Of a DNA stretch of 64,000 bases, positions 1 through 8,545 are shown in pieces. Every line of letters starts with the position of its first letter. The stretch's first letter is position 1. A program made the translations under genes and the position numbers. The DNA is from Syntrophobacterales bacterium. Lineage in GTDB: Bacteria; Desulfobacterota; Desulfobaccia; Desulfobaccales; 0-14-0-80-60-11. Location of the stretch: the NCBI GenBank assembly GCA_023229795.1, contig JALNYP010000004.1, positions 31,991 to 95,990 on the forward strand, given 5' to 3'. The notes below the pieces were generated by a model. That model worked only from the letters and a program-made list of their open reading frames with translations. It did no database searches and was not told the DNA's origin.

Positions 1-89
1 AACACGCCCGCCACCTCTTGCCCCTGGTTGAGTAACCCTTTCAGAACGTCGGCGCCGAAGGCCGCCTGGCCGATCAAGGCGATGCGCAT
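1..89 (-). CDS. Formyltransferase-family protein, N-terminal 29 codons only (partial)
   Basis: The first 29 codons of a gene that runs off the left edge. The peptide begins MRIALIGQAAFGADVLKGL, matching the N-terminal Rossmann strand of the formyltransferase fold (10-formyl-THF dehydrogenase N-domain, methionyl-tRNA formyltransferase), where M-[KR]-I-A-[LV]-I-G-Q-x-x-F-G is typical. A consensus AGGAGG sits 7-12 bases upstream of the ATG (minus strand, about 95-100), so the start is secure. The Q-x-x-F-G form resembles the 10-formyltetrahydrofolate dehydrogenase hydrolase domain more than Fmt, but 29 residues cannot separate them. The catalytic His and Asp lie outside the window. Confidence 0.6.
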   Translation of the reverse strand, partial: MRIALIGQAAFGADVLKGLLNQGQEVAGV

Positions 90-264
90 AGTGCCCTCCT
101 GGTGGTGTCTCAGGTTGGAAAGAGGGGGCGGCAGCCCAATCCGGCAGGAGGCTGGGCCACCGGCCCGGCAACGTCCAGTTTACACATCTTGGGCGCCACG
201 GCCCGGGCGCATCTTGGTCTAACCGTAAAGGCGCACCCCGGCGGGCGCCCGCCCGGAACCGGAA

Positions 265-456
265 TTAATGGTGATGTTCGTCCGGGGCCTTGGCCGGCTG
301 CATGGACGCGGCATAAAAAGCCAGAGCGCAGGCCGCCAGCATAGAGCCGACGGAGATCGCGGCGCTATGTCCCCAAATGGCGACGCCGATACAGGCGAAC
401 ACCAGGATCATCAGGTAAGCCTGCTTTTTCCGATAAGGTTCTTTTCCTTCCGACAT
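265..456 (-). CDS. Small two-helix membrane protein, unknown function
   Basis: A 63-residue protein with a charged N-terminus (about residues 1-12), two hydrophobic stretches (about 13-30 and 33-50) and a C-terminal tail ending in three histidines. AGGAGG lies about 7 bases upstream of the ATG on the minus strand, which is the main reason to accept so short a gene. It sits between the formyltransferase gene and gltX, all on the minus strand. I do not recognise the family; inner-membrane location is inferred from hydrophobicity alone. The histidine tail could bind metal, but nothing else supports that. Confidence 0.55.
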   Translation of the reverse strand: MSEGKEPYRKKQAYLMILVFACIGVAIWGHSAAISVGSMLAACALAFYAASMQPAKAPDEHHH

Positions 457-534
457 GACGAATCCTCCTATGAAGCGTTAAACTGAGCCTGTGGGTAATC
501 ACATGGTACGCCGGGCGCCCCTGGCATCATCTTA

Positions 535-1944
535 TCACTGAGCGGACTTCCCTTGTTCTGCGTATTCGATGGCGGTCTCGATCCGCCGCAAAGTTTCCTC
601 CCGGCCCAGGATACTGATGACTTCAAAGAGGCCGGGGCTGGCCGTTTTGCCTGTCAGGGCCACCCGCACCGGCTGGGCCAGGTTGACCATCTTGAGCCCG
701 GTCTCCTGGACTAACGCGGCGAACAATTGGTTCAAGGCCTCTTCAGACACCTCGGGCAAAGCTTTCAGGCGGGCCGCCACCTCCTGCAAGTGAGGCACGC
801 TGGCCGGAGAAAGAAACTTCTGTGCGGCCTTGGCCTCGTAGGGCCTGGGGTCCAGGAAATAAAAGCGCGCCGCCTCGGCCATCTCCACCAGGGTCTTGCT
901 CCGGGCGCTCAGGGTGGGCACTACCTTGGCCAGATAGTCCTGGTCCGGATCGGTGATCCCCACCCCGGCTAAAAAAGGGGTCACGGCCCGGGCCAACTCC
1001 GGGGCCGGCATCTCCTTTAAATAGTGGCTGTTGAGCCACAGGAGCTTTTCAATGTCAAAGACCCCCGGGGACTTGGTCACGTGGTCCAGGGCGAAGTAGT
1101 CGATGAGCTCCTGCCGGGAGAAAATCTCCTGGTCGCCGTGGGACCAGCCCAGACGGGCCAGGTAATTCACCAGGGCGTAGGGCAGGAAGCCCTGGTCCCG
1201 GTAGGCCATGATGGACAGGGCGCCGTGGCGCTTGGACAGCTTGGCCCGGTCTTTGCCCAGCATCAAGGGCATGTGGGCGAACCGGGGCGGCGTGGCGCCC
1301 AGGGCCTCATAAATGACGATCTGCCGGGGCGTATTGGGAATATGGTCTTCCCCCCGGATGACATGGGTGACCCCCATGGATAGGTCATCCACTACCACGG
1401 CAAAGTTATAGGTGGGGATGCCGTCGGCCCGCAACAGCACCAGGTCGTCCAACTCCTGGTTGTCAAAGGCGATGGGCCCCTTGATCTCATCGTCCCAATG
1501 GGTGACGCCCGTTTGGGGGGTCTTGAAACGCACCGCAGTATCCGGCCCGGGCGGCAGATTCAGATCGCGGCAGTGGCCGTCATACTTGGGTTTCTCGCCC
1601 CGGGCCATGGCAGCCTGGCGGGCCTTGGCGTCCTGGGGCGGACAGTTGCAGTAATAGGCGCTGCCATTGGCCAGCAAGCGGTTAATATAGTCCTGATAGA
1701 CGGGCATCCGGTCCATCTGGCGATAGGGGCCTTCATCCCATTCCAGGCCCAGCCAATGCATAGCTTCCAGAATCTCGTCGACAAACCGTTCCTGGGAGCG
1801 CTCCCGGTCCGTATCTTCGATCCGCAGGATAAAAGTCCCGTGAAAATGCCGGGCAATGAGCCAGTTGAACAACGCCGTATGGGCGCCCCCCAAATGCAGC
1901 GAGCCCGTGGGACTGGGGGAAAAACGAGTGCGTACTTCTGACAT
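535..1944 (-). CDS. gltX: Glutamyl-tRNA synthetase
   Basis: A 469-residue class I aminoacyl-tRNA synthetase that charges tRNA-Glu (and possibly tRNA-Gln if the organism uses the transamidation route). Residues 8-22 carry the HIGH-type motif (SPSPTGSLHLGGAHT); the KMSKS equivalent is KLSKR at about 235-239; a C-x-C plus H-C set near residues 99-125 is where many bacterial enzymes bind zinc. Length is normal for GluRS. I start at ATG 1944 rather than the longer in-frame codon because AAGGAAGG precedes it and MSEVRTRFSPSPTG is the usual beginning. Cytoplasmic; no regulatory leader is visible. Confidence 0.97.
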   Translation of the reverse strand: MSEVRTRFSPSPTGSLHLGGAHTALFNWLIARHFHGTFILRIEDTDRERSQERFVDEILEAMHWLGLEWDEGPYRQMDRMPVYQDYINRLLANGSAYYCNCPPQDAKARQAAMARGEKPKYDGHCRDLNLPPGPDTAVRFKTPQTGVTHWDDEIKGPIAFDNQELDDLVLLRADGIPTYNFAVVVDDLSMGVTHVIRGEDHIPNTPRQIVIYEALGATPPRFAHMPLMLGKDRAKLSKRHGALSIMAYRDQGFLPYALVNYLARLGWSHGDQEIFSRQELIDYFALDHVTKSPGVFDIEKLLWLNSHYLKEMPAPELARAVTPFLAGVGITDPDQDYLAKVVPTLSARSKTLVEMAEAARFYFLDPRPYEAKAAQKFLSPASVPHLQEVAARLKALPEVSEEALNQLFAALVQETGLKMVNLAQPVRVALTGKTASPGLFEVISILGREETLRRIETAIEYAEQGKSAQ

Positions 1945-2135
1945 GTTACCTTCCTTTAAGACTAGGGGGATTTTTACCATAATTTTCCGGCCAAGGCCAG
2001 GGTTTTCCCCTCTTGCCGCCAGCATTTCCGCCCTGTGAGGCCGGAAATCCGATTGCCTCTAAGGGCAAAAACTGTTAAAAAGTCTCGTAATATCTTTAAT
2101 CTGTCGCGCTATTGCCCTGATTTACGGAACTGCAA

Positions 2136-3230
2136 ATGTCCGATACGCCGCCGGTCAGCCTCTCCCAGTCGCACGACTGGTCCTCCTTTCTGATCCAGAA
2201 AACCCCGGGGGCCGTGATTACCGCGGATCATCAGGGGCTGATCACCGAGCTCAATCCCGCCGCCGAGAGGCTGACGGGCTATAGCCGGGGGGAAGCCTTG
2301 GGACGCCCGGCCCTGGAAGTCCTGCACCTGCAGGGCGGGGACCCGAGCACCTGGAATCTGGTGTTGAAGGGACATAAAGAAGCCACGGAGGAAGTCACCC
2401 TGCGGAACCGTTCCGGCCAGGAGGTGCCCGTGATGATCAGTTCCTTCGCCCTCCGGGACGATAACGGGACCCTCCGGGGCGGCGCCATCATCATCCGCGA
2501 CCTGACTCCGGTGAAGCGCATGGAAACCGAGCGCCGCCACCTGGTCAACATGTTCGCCCACGACCTGAAGACCCCGGTGGTGGGCATGGCCGGTCTGATC
2601 CGCCGGATGCTGCAGGGGAAAGTGGGCCCTCTGAGCGACCCCCAGATAAATTATCTGCAGACCGTCTTCCGGGAGATGGACCGGCTGGAAAAACTCATTA
2701 CCCGGTTTCTCGAATTCGCCCGCCTGGACCTGCGGATTTTGACCCCCCAACCCCAGGCCCTGGACGTGGCCAAAGAGTGCCGGGAAGTCATCACCCTGCT
2801 GCAACCCCTGGCCGAAGACAAGGACATCACCCTGGAAACCCGCCTGGTCCCAGAAATGCCGCCCCTCACCGCGGACCCGCTCCTGTTCCGGCGGGTCCTC
2901 GAAAACCTCCTGGAGAACGCCATCAAGTATAGCCCGGCCCATAGCCGGGTGACGTTGGCTGCCGCGGCTGAGGACCCGGCCATCAGATTTACCGTGCAGG
3001 ATCAGGGTCCAGGGATTGCTCCTGACGACCTGGCCCATCTCTTTGAAGTCTTCTATCGCGGCGCCCGGGAAGGAGACAACCGGGGCTTCGGCCTGGGGCT
3101 GGCCACGGTCAAACGCATCATCGACGCCCACGGCGGCCGCATCTGGGTGGATACGGCCCCCGGCCGGGGCTGTACGTTCTCTTTTACCTTCCCCCTGGAA
3201 CCCCAAAACCCCCTGGCCAACAGCCGCTGA
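2136..3230 (+). CDS. PAS-domain sensor histidine kinase, soluble
   Basis: A 364-residue two-component sensor. A PAS domain spans about residues 15-125, followed by a HisKA dimerisation helix with the phospho-acceptor His at residue 142 (AHDLKTPVVG) and a HATPase domain with N box (ENLLENAIKYS), G1 (DQGPGIAP) and G2 (GFGLGLATV). There is no membrane segment or signal peptide, so the sensed signal should be cytoplasmic. No response regulator gene is adjacent, so the partner is unknown. It diverges from gltX, with about 190 bases between. The upstream Shine-Dalgarno is poor, so the start is less certain than the function. Confidence 0.9.
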   Translation: MSDTPPVSLSQSHDWSSFLIQKTPGAVITADHQGLITELNPAAERLTGYSRGEALGRPALEVLHLQGGDPSTWNLVLKGHKEATEEVTLRNRSGQEVPVMISSFALRDDNGTLRGGAIIIRDLTPVKRMETERRHLVNMFAHDLKTPVVGMAGLIRRMLQGKVGPLSDPQINYLQTVFREMDRLEKLITRFLEFARLDLRILTPQPQALDVAKECREVITLLQPLAEDKDITLETRLVPEMPPLTADPLLFRRVLENLLENAIKYSPAHSRVTLAAAAEDPAIRFTVQDQGPGIAPDDLAHLFEVFYRGAREGDNRGFGLGLATVKRIIDAHGGRIWVDTAPGRGCTFSFTFPLEPQNPLANSR

Positions 3231-3354
3231 CCCCGATCCCGCCACCCCCTCGCCCCAGAGGGAACCAGCCGCGCCACAGAATTTTACCATGTAAATAACT
3301 TGACTCTGGAGGGGGGATTATTATGTTTTGATTAAAAAATGAGAGGTGACAGTT

Positions 3355-3537
3355 ATGCCTTTAGAAGGTCATGGCACGGATTGCGATTGCGGCTGCTGCG
3401 GTTTCGAGGCCGAGCCCAAAGTGCAGGCGAAGTGCGTGTGCCCCTCCTGCGGTAAGCAAGTCCCCCAAGAGGCGGGCCAGGCGTGCGGCCACCGGAAATG
3501 CCCCTCCTGCGGCGCCGAGCTGCAGCCGGGCAAATGA
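3355..3537 (+). CDS. Small zinc-ribbon protein
   Basis: A 60-residue cysteine-rich protein. The N-terminal part has a C-x-C-x-C-C cluster followed by C-x-C, and the rest has two C-P-S-C-G knuckles, a typical zinc-ribbon spacing. GAGAGG sits 8 bases before ATG 3355, which is preferred over the GTG three codons upstream. It stands alone on the plus strand, facing rfaE2 tail to tail with only 19 bases between the stops. Metal binding follows from the cysteine pattern; the biological role is unknown. It may be a nucleic-acid- or protein-binding adaptor. Confidence 0.65.
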   Translation: MPLEGHGTDCDCGCCGFEAEPKVQAKCVCPSCGKQVPQEAGQACGHRKCPSCGAELQPGK

Positions 3538-3556
3538 AGCGGGAGAGGGATTAACC

Positions 3557-4051
3557 TCAACTCCGGGAGCGGATGCGGTCGATAAGGGTGCTGGTGGAGT
3601 AGCCCGGCACAAAGGGCAGGGCCAGCACCTGACCGCCCCGGGCCAGGACTACCTCTCGCCCCACGATCTGGTCTAACTGATAGTCGCCGCCCTTGACCAG
3701 GACGTCGGGTTGCAGCAGGGTGATGAGCGCCAGAGGGGTGTCTTCGCCAAATAATACCACCCGGTCCACGCAGGCGCACGCGGCCAGCACCCGGGCCCGG
3801 TCGGCTTCCGGGGTCAAGGGCCGCCCAGGGCCTTTGCACAGGCGTGTAAGCGAGGCGTCGGTGTTGACCCCGACGATCAAGGCGTCCCCCAGGGAACGGG
3901 CCTCTTCCAGATAGGCCACGTGTCCCGGGTGCAACAGATCGAAGCAGCCATTGGTGAAAACCACCTTCTGGCCGCCATCCTGCAGGTCCTTGACCCACCG
4001 GGCCCCGGCTTCTTGCTCGATCACCTTATGGCTGGTGCTGCATGCGGTCAT
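3557..4051 (-). CDS. rfaE2: D-glycero-beta-D-manno-heptose 1-phosphate adenylyltransferase
   Basis: A 164-residue nucleotidyltransferase equal to the C-terminal half of HldE: it joins AMP to heptose-1-phosphate to give ADP-heptose for the LPS inner core. The N-terminal FTNGCFDLLHPGHVAYL carries the H-x-G-H nucleotidyltransferase signature, and the C-terminus (STLIDRIRSR) is family-typical. It is a stand-alone transferase without the kinase half, so the HldA-type kinase should be encoded elsewhere. ATG 4051 is chosen because AGGGAAA precedes it and because the longer in-frame extension would run into comF, whose stop is 22 bases upstream. Probably co-transcribed with comF. Confidence 0.93.
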   Translation of the reverse strand: MTACSTSHKVIEQEAGARWVKDLQDGGQKVVFTNGCFDLLHPGHVAYLEEARSLGDALIVGVNTDASLTRLCKGPGRPLTPEADRARVLAACACVDRVVLFGEDTPLALITLLQPDVLVKGGDYQLDQIVGREVVLARGGQVLALPFVPGYSTSTLIDRIRSRS

Positions 4052-4073
4052 GATTTCCCTTTTCGCCCTGCCT

Positions 4074-4832
4074 TCAATGCTTGACCCGGGCCACGGTGAG
4101 GACTTCCACCCGGCGGGCCCCGGCCTTACGTAAAACTCTAGCGCATTCCTTGACGGTGGCCCCGGTGGTAAACAGGTCATCGATAAGCAGGACGTTTTTG
4201 CCCTTGACTAGCGCGGGGTCCGGCACCCCAAAGGCGTCCTTGACGTTGGCTTGACGTTCCTTGGGCTTAAGCCCCACCTGGGGCGCGGTATGGCGCAGTC
4301 TGACCACCGCTTCCCGGGCCAGGGGCACCTCCGGGAAGGCCTGGGCCAGGAGAATGGCCTGGTTGAAGCCCCGGTGTTTCAGGCGCTTGGGGTGCAGCGG
4401 CACCGGCGCGATCAGGTCCGCCTCTTCAACTAACTCCAGACAGCGCGGCTGCTGGAGCCAGCTGTGCATCACGGGGAGATAAGCCAGGCGGCGGCCGAAC
4501 TTGAAGCCGGTGATGGCCTTGGTTATGGGTTCCTCATAAACGACCGCGGCCCGGGCTCGGGTAAAGGGCGGCGGCTCGGCCTGGCAGTCGCCGCAGACGC
4601 GGTCCTCGCCCTCCTGGGACTTGAACCTGCGCCCGCAGCAGGTACACAAAGGACTCACCACCCACTCGATCCGTCCCTGGCACTTCGGGCAGACCGCTAC
4701 CGCCGCGTCTTCCCCCACCGCGGCGTCGCAGAAGAGGCACAAACGCGGCAAGAAGAACTCCAGCAGGCTCAGTCCGATGTGCTTCAGCCAGATTCCCGGA
4801 TTTTTCGAAAATTCTCCCGTCCCTGGGTTCAT
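4074..4832 (-). CDS. comF: ComF-family phosphoribosyltransferase-like protein
   Basis: A 252-residue protein of the ComF/GntX family, linked to DNA uptake in competent bacteria but found widely in non-competent ones. Two N-terminal zinc-finger-like clusters (C-L-F-C ... C-P-K-C and C-T-C-C ... C-G-D-C) precede a PRTase core with the PRPP-binding loop VLLIDDLFTTGAT near residues 211-223. Length is normal. It lies immediately upstream of rfaE2 on the same strand. No good Shine-Dalgarno precedes ATG 4832, so an alternative start within the first 15 codons is possible. Confidence 0.9.
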   Translation of the reverse strand: MNPGTGEFSKNPGIWLKHIGLSLLEFFLPRLCLFCDAAVGEDAAVAVCPKCQGRIEWVVSPLCTCCGRRFKSQEGEDRVCGDCQAEPPPFTRARAAVVYEEPITKAITGFKFGRRLAYLPVMHSWLQQPRCLELVEEADLIAPVPLHPKRLKHRGFNQAILLAQAFPEVPLAREAVVRLRHTAPQVGLKPKERQANVKDAFGVPDPALVKGKNVLLIDDLFTTGATVKECARVLRKAGARRVEVLTVARVKH

Positions 4833-4930
4833 TGCAGCTATTAAACCATGATAACCTGAAGATTGGCAAATAATCTTAATATGGCGTGGAGGTTAAGGAA
4901 GGTTTTTTTACAGGCGGAGGGGATTATTAA

Positions 4931-5090
4931 GGCGGGCACAGAGGCCCGCCCCACCAATCCTGGCCGTAGCTGCATAGGCGAGACGCCTGTTCCACCTTTT
5001 ATTTTTCCAGGAGGGGGTTTGGGGGAACCTTGCTTTTTGCAAAAAAGCGGGGTTCCCATAAAGGATGGCAGGCGGGACGCCCGCCCTACC
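4931..5090. repeat. Pair of REP-like GC-rich palindromes
   Basis: The gap between comF and the PHP gene holds two palindromic elements: 4931-4955 (core GGCGGGCACAGAGGCCCGCC) and 5071-5090 (GGCGGGACGCCCGCCCTACC). Related sequences recur at 18481-18552, 22601-22618, 25437-25645 and 25771-25792, always between genes. The pattern fits a dispersed REP-type family rather than individual terminators, as none has a following T-run. Nothing else is recognised in this gap. Confidence 0.55.
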
Positions 5091-5097
5091 AGAACAG

Positions 5098-5751
5098 CTA
5101 CAGCTCCGCTAACCGCCGGGCCAGGGCTTCGGCGTCGGCGAAGAGGGTTTGGATGGCCGCGCTTCTGAGGCCCGCGCCCCGGGCGATGCGTTCGGCTTGC
5201 TGCCGGGTGATGAGGTCCGAGGGGCTGTGGGAATCGGTATCGACCAGGAGGGAGGCGCCCACTTCCAGGGCCAGGCGGGCCACGTGGCCGTTGGCCAGGC
5301 AGTGGCCTTTACGGGCGGAGAGCTCGAGGAAAATGCCGCGCTCCCGGGCCAGGGCGACTTCCTCGATAGTGATAAGGCCGGGGTGGGCCAGGATGTCGAT
5401 ATCGGCTTCGATGGCGGCCCGATTGGTGCCCGGGGCCACCGGCTCCACCAGGGTCTCGCCGTGGACCACGATGAGTGGCACCCCCAGGGCCCGGGCCTGG
5501 GCCGACAGCGGCGCAATCTGGGCCGGCGGCAGGTGGGTGAACTCCAGGCCGGGAATGAGCACCGGGTAGTCGCCCCGGTTGAGGCTCAGAGCCGCGCTCT
5601 TCAGCCGGGTGAACACCACTTCGAAGTTGGAGGCGTCCACGTGGTCGGTAATGGCGAGATAACGGTAGCCCTTCACCTGGGCCCGCCGCCACAGCTCCGC
5701 GGGGATCAGCTCGCCGTCGCTATACAGGGAGTGGGTATGCAGATCAATCAT
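5098..5751 (-). CDS. PHP-domain metal-dependent phosphoesterase
   Basis: A 217-residue PHP-fold protein. The first motif DLHTHSLYSDGEL (residues 3-15) and the later D-H (ITDHVDASNF), H-G-E (VVHGE), A-H-P-G and D-S-H-S motifs supply the expected metal-binding His/Asp residues of a trinuclear PHP active site. Proteins of this size are often annotated histidinol phosphatase or YcdX-like, but the substrate cannot be read from sequence and the single-domain layout excludes DNA polymerase III. The start is the first residue of the family motif, with a weak AGG upstream. Monocistronic, flanked by repeats. Confidence 0.8.
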   Translation of the reverse strand: MIDLHTHSLYSDGELIPAELWRRAQVKGYRYLAITDHVDASNFEVVFTRLKSAALSLNRGDYPVLIPGLEFTHLPPAQIAPLSAQARALGVPLIVVHGETLVEPVAPGTNRAAIEADIDILAHPGLITIEEVALARERGIFLELSARKGHCLANGHVARLALEVGASLLVDTDSHSPSDLITRQQAERIARGAGLRSAAIQTLFADAEALARRLAEL

Positions 5752-5977
5752 AAAAACCTGTTTTCGGTTTCAATTTTTCAGTTTTCGGTAAAAGAATAAT
5801 GAACCAGTGAATAAGTATTTTATACCATTTCTCGGAGGCGGTATCCAGAGGTAATCATGTTTTTGCCAGCCCGAGGGGCGGCGGCGAGCAGGTAGGGTAA
5901 AATTAGGCTAATGATCTGTCTTTACAGTCTATGAGCAAAAAAGGCGCAGGAACTGAAAACTGAGAACTGAACTTCCT

Positions 5978-6475
5978 TTACATTTTATATTTGCCGAAAT
6001 CTTCCGGGTCCAGGCCTTCCAGCACTTCGGTCCACTTTTTGGCGTCTTCGGTGGTGATGGCCTCCTTGGCGGTGAGATCCACCCGGCGAGCCTTCTGGAT
6101 CACCACGTCGGCCACGAAGATGGGGGCCTTGGTGCGCAGCGCGATGGCGATGGCGTCGCTGGGCCGGGCGTCGATGCTGATTTCCTTGCCTTCCCGGATG
6201 AGATAGATGAGAGCAAAATAGGTATTATCCCGCAGGTCGCAGACCTCCACCTTGGTCACCGTGGTCTCCATGAGTTCCATGATATTTTTCAGCAGGTCAT
6301 GGGTCATGGGGCGGGAGAACTTGATGTTCTCCAACTCGCTGGCGATGGCAGTGGCCTCCAGCAGCCCGATCCAGATGGGGACCGCTTTGTCCGAGTCCAC
6401 GTCTTTCAGGATCATAATGGGACTGTTGGTAAAGGGGTCGATGGTCAATCCGGAAACCGTCATTTCTCTTAGCAT
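5978..6475 (-). CDS. Bifunctional nuclease family protein (DUF151)
   Basis: A 165-residue DUF151 protein. The family (named from a plant bifunctional nuclease) has nuclease activity in characterised members; the bacterial role is poorly known. Visible family features are the N-terminal strand MTVSGLTIDP, the VPIWIGLLEATAIA segment and the conserved SIDARPSDAIAIALR helix. GGGAGG five to seven bases before ATG 6475 fixes the start. It follows miaB by 22 bases on the same strand, so the two are likely co-transcribed, a neighbourhood I associate with Deltaproteobacteria. Confidence 0.85.
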   Translation of the reverse strand: MLREMTVSGLTIDPFTNSPIMILKDVDSDKAVPIWIGLLEATAIASELENIKFSRPMTHDLLKNIMELMETTVTKVEVCDLRDNTYFALIYLIREGKEISIDARPSDAIAIALRTKAPIFVADVVIQKARRVDLTAKEAITTEDAKKWTEVLEGLDPEDFGKYKM

Positions 6476-6497
6476 AATACCTCCCCCGGGGAAGCTC

Positions 6498-7853
6498 TCA
6501 GGCGCTCCGCCCAACGCTCACGAGGTGGTCGAGGCCTTGCACCCTCCGGCCTTTCAGGGAATGGGGGTGCGCCTCGGTGATGACGACCCGGGTGAGAGAG
6601 CCCACCAGTTCCCGGGGTCCGCTGAAGTTGACAACCTGGTTGGTTCTGAGCCGCCCACACAGTTCCTCTATGGAGCGCTTGCTGAAGCCTTCCACCAGCA
6701 CCTCGTGTTCCTGGCCCACCAGGCGTGCGTGGGACTTGAGGGTGAGCTCATCCTGCAAGGCCTGGAGTCGGGCCAGACGTTCGGCTTTGACTTCTTCGGC
6801 CACCTGATCAGGGTACGTCGCGGCCCGGGTCTGAGGCCGGGGAGAATACTTAAAGGAAAAAGACTGGTCGAACCCCGCGGCCCGCATCAGGTCCAAGGTC
6901 TGCACAAAATCCGCCTCGGACTCCCCCGGAAATCCCACGATCAGATCGGTGGACAGGGCGATGCCGGGGCAGGCCCGGCGCAGGGCCGCAACCTTTTCCA
7001 GGTAATGTTCATGGGTGTAACCGCGGTTCATCCTTTTTAAGATCCGGTCGGTGCCGGATTGCACCGGCAGGTGGAGATGCTCGCACAGGGCGTCCAGCTC
7101 GCCGAAGGCGTCGATCAACTCAGGCGACAGGTCCCGGGGATGGGAGGTGGCGAACCGCAGCCGGGAGAGGCCGGGCAGGCCGTTGAGCCGCCGCAAGAGT
7201 TGGGTAAACGTGATCGTTTCAGCCAAACCGCGGCCGTAAGAATTGACGTTCTGGCCCAGGAGAGTCACTTCCTGGCCGCCAGCGGCCAGGAAGTCAGCGA
7301 CTTCGGCGATAATGGCGTCCGGTTCCCGGCTGGCCTCCCGGCCCCGCACGTAGGGGACCACGCAGAACGTGCAAAAGTTGTCGCAGCCCCGCATGATGGT
7401 CACCATCGTCTGAAACGTACCCGGCAACCAGGCGCGGCGGGGCAGCTCCGGGCAGTCCCGGTTCAGGCCGACGTCCACGACCCGTTCGCCCCGTGCGATC
7501 CGGCCCACCAACTCCGGCAAATGGTAGATACCCTTGGTGCCGAACACCAGGTTGAGGTGAGGGGCCGCAGCCAGCAGCCGCTCGCCCTCCTGTTGGGCCA
7601 CGCAGCCGCCCACGCCCAGGAGGAGTTGGGGGCGCTGCTGCTTCAAAAACTTCAGACTTCCCAGGAGGCTCTTGACCTTCTCCTCGGCTTTGCGGCGGAT
7701 GGCGCAGGTATTGATCAGGTAGAGGTCCGCCTCTTCGGCATGCGCCGTCAGCTCATACTCCTCCCCCAAAACCTGGGCCATCAGTTCGGAATCGGCCACG
7801 TTCATCTGGCAGCCGAAGGTCCGGATGTATAATTTTTTCTTGGGCCGCGCCAT
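6498..7853 (-). CDS. miaB: tRNA-2-methylthio-N6-dimethylallyladenosine synthase
   Basis: A 451-residue methylthiotransferase that adds a methylthio group to i6A37 in tRNA using two 4Fe-4S clusters and SAM. The N-terminal UPF0004 domain has its three cluster cysteines (FGCQM, NTCAI, GGCVA), the radical-SAM core has C-x3-C-x2-C (CDNFCTFC), and the last 60 or so residues form a TRAM domain. The length and FGCQMN start fit MiaB better than RimO or MtaB. It begins at the ATG that opens MARPKKKLYIRTFGCQ; the Shine-Dalgarno is weak. The DUF151 nuclease gene follows closely. Confidence 0.95.
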   Translation of the reverse strand: MARPKKKLYIRTFGCQMNVADSELMAQVLGEEYELTAHAEEADLYLINTCAIRRKAEEKVKSLLGSLKFLKQQRPQLLLGVGGCVAQQEGERLLAAAPHLNLVFGTKGIYHLPELVGRIARGERVVDVGLNRDCPELPRRAWLPGTFQTMVTIMRGCDNFCTFCVVPYVRGREASREPDAIIAEVADFLAAGGQEVTLLGQNVNSYGRGLAETITFTQLLRRLNGLPGLSRLRFATSHPRDLSPELIDAFGELDALCEHLHLPVQSGTDRILKRMNRGYTHEHYLEKVAALRRACPGIALSTDLIVGFPGESEADFVQTLDLMRAAGFDQSFSFKYSPRPQTRAATYPDQVAEEVKAERLARLQALQDELTLKSHARLVGQEHEVLVEGFSKRSIEELCGRLRTNQVVNFSGPRELVGSLTRVVITEAHPHSLKGRRVQGLDHLVSVGRSA

Positions 7854-8044
7854 GTATTCTATTTATTAGAAACGTTCCCCCTTGTCAACTCCGCGCCTGC
7901 CGGATGATGTCACTAACATATACAGATGCCCGGTTTCCATAGCACCTGTAGTGCCCGGTTGATTTTGTTAAACCTTTTCATTATCTTGGGTGGATAGGGC
8001 AACGCTGAGGTGGGCCTCGGTGCCCGCCTGATGAGGAGGTTCGC

Positions 8045-8509
8045 ATGTTTCTCTATCTGGTGCAACACGCAGAGGCTAACCGGGAAGAAGAAGACCCAAC
8101 GAGAGATCTGAGCGTTAAAGGCCGCGAGGATATCAGGAAAGTGGCGCAGTTTGCCGGGAAGGTGCAAGTGACCATCAACCGGATCCTGCACAGCGGCAAG
8201 ACCAGAGCCTTGCGGACCGCGGAAATCCTGGCGGCCGAACTCAAACCGGCTCAGGGCAGCGCCGCGACCGACGGCTTAGCCCCTCTAGATGACCCCGCCA
8301 TCTGGGCGGACCGGCTCGAAAGCCTGGACGAGGACCTGGCCCTGGTTGGCCATCTGCCCCATTTGGCCAGGCTGGCCAGCCGGCTCCTCTGCGGGGTTCA
8401 GCAGCCCGGCGTGATCAATTTCAAAATGGGCGGCATGGTCTGCTTAAAACGCGAGGCGCCGGGCCGCTGGGCGGTGGAGTTCATACTCATCCCGGCCCTG
8501 ATTCACTAA
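8045..8509 (+). CDS. sixA: Phosphohistidine phosphatase SixA family
   Basis: A 154-residue histidine-phosphatase superfamily protein. The catalytic R-H-G/A motif appears near the N-terminus as VQHAEAN, with Gln in place of the usual Arg, and a later VGHLPHLARLASRLL segment supplies the second catalytic His region typical of SixA. Members remove phosphate from histidine phosphotransfer domains. AGGAGG five bases before ATG 8045 gives a firm start. It stands alone on the plus strand between miaB and the nitroreductase. The Arg-to-Gln change in the first motif could lower activity; otherwise the length is standard. Confidence 0.85.
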   Translation: MFLYLVQHAEANREEEDPTRDLSVKGREDIRKVAQFAGKVQVTINRILHSGKTRALRTAEILAAELKPAQGSAATDGLAPLDDPAIWADRLESLDEDLALVGHLPHLARLASRLLCGVQQPGVINFKMGGMVCLKREAPGRWAVEFILIPALIH

Positions 8510-8545
8510 GCCGCAGCGGCTCAAAAACCGCGACTCGTCAGCCCT

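Noticed and set aside
2109..3290. 393-codon frame antisense to the histidine kinase
   Set aside because: Shadow of a GC-rich gene with intact domains on the other strand; no ribosome site or recognisable domain.
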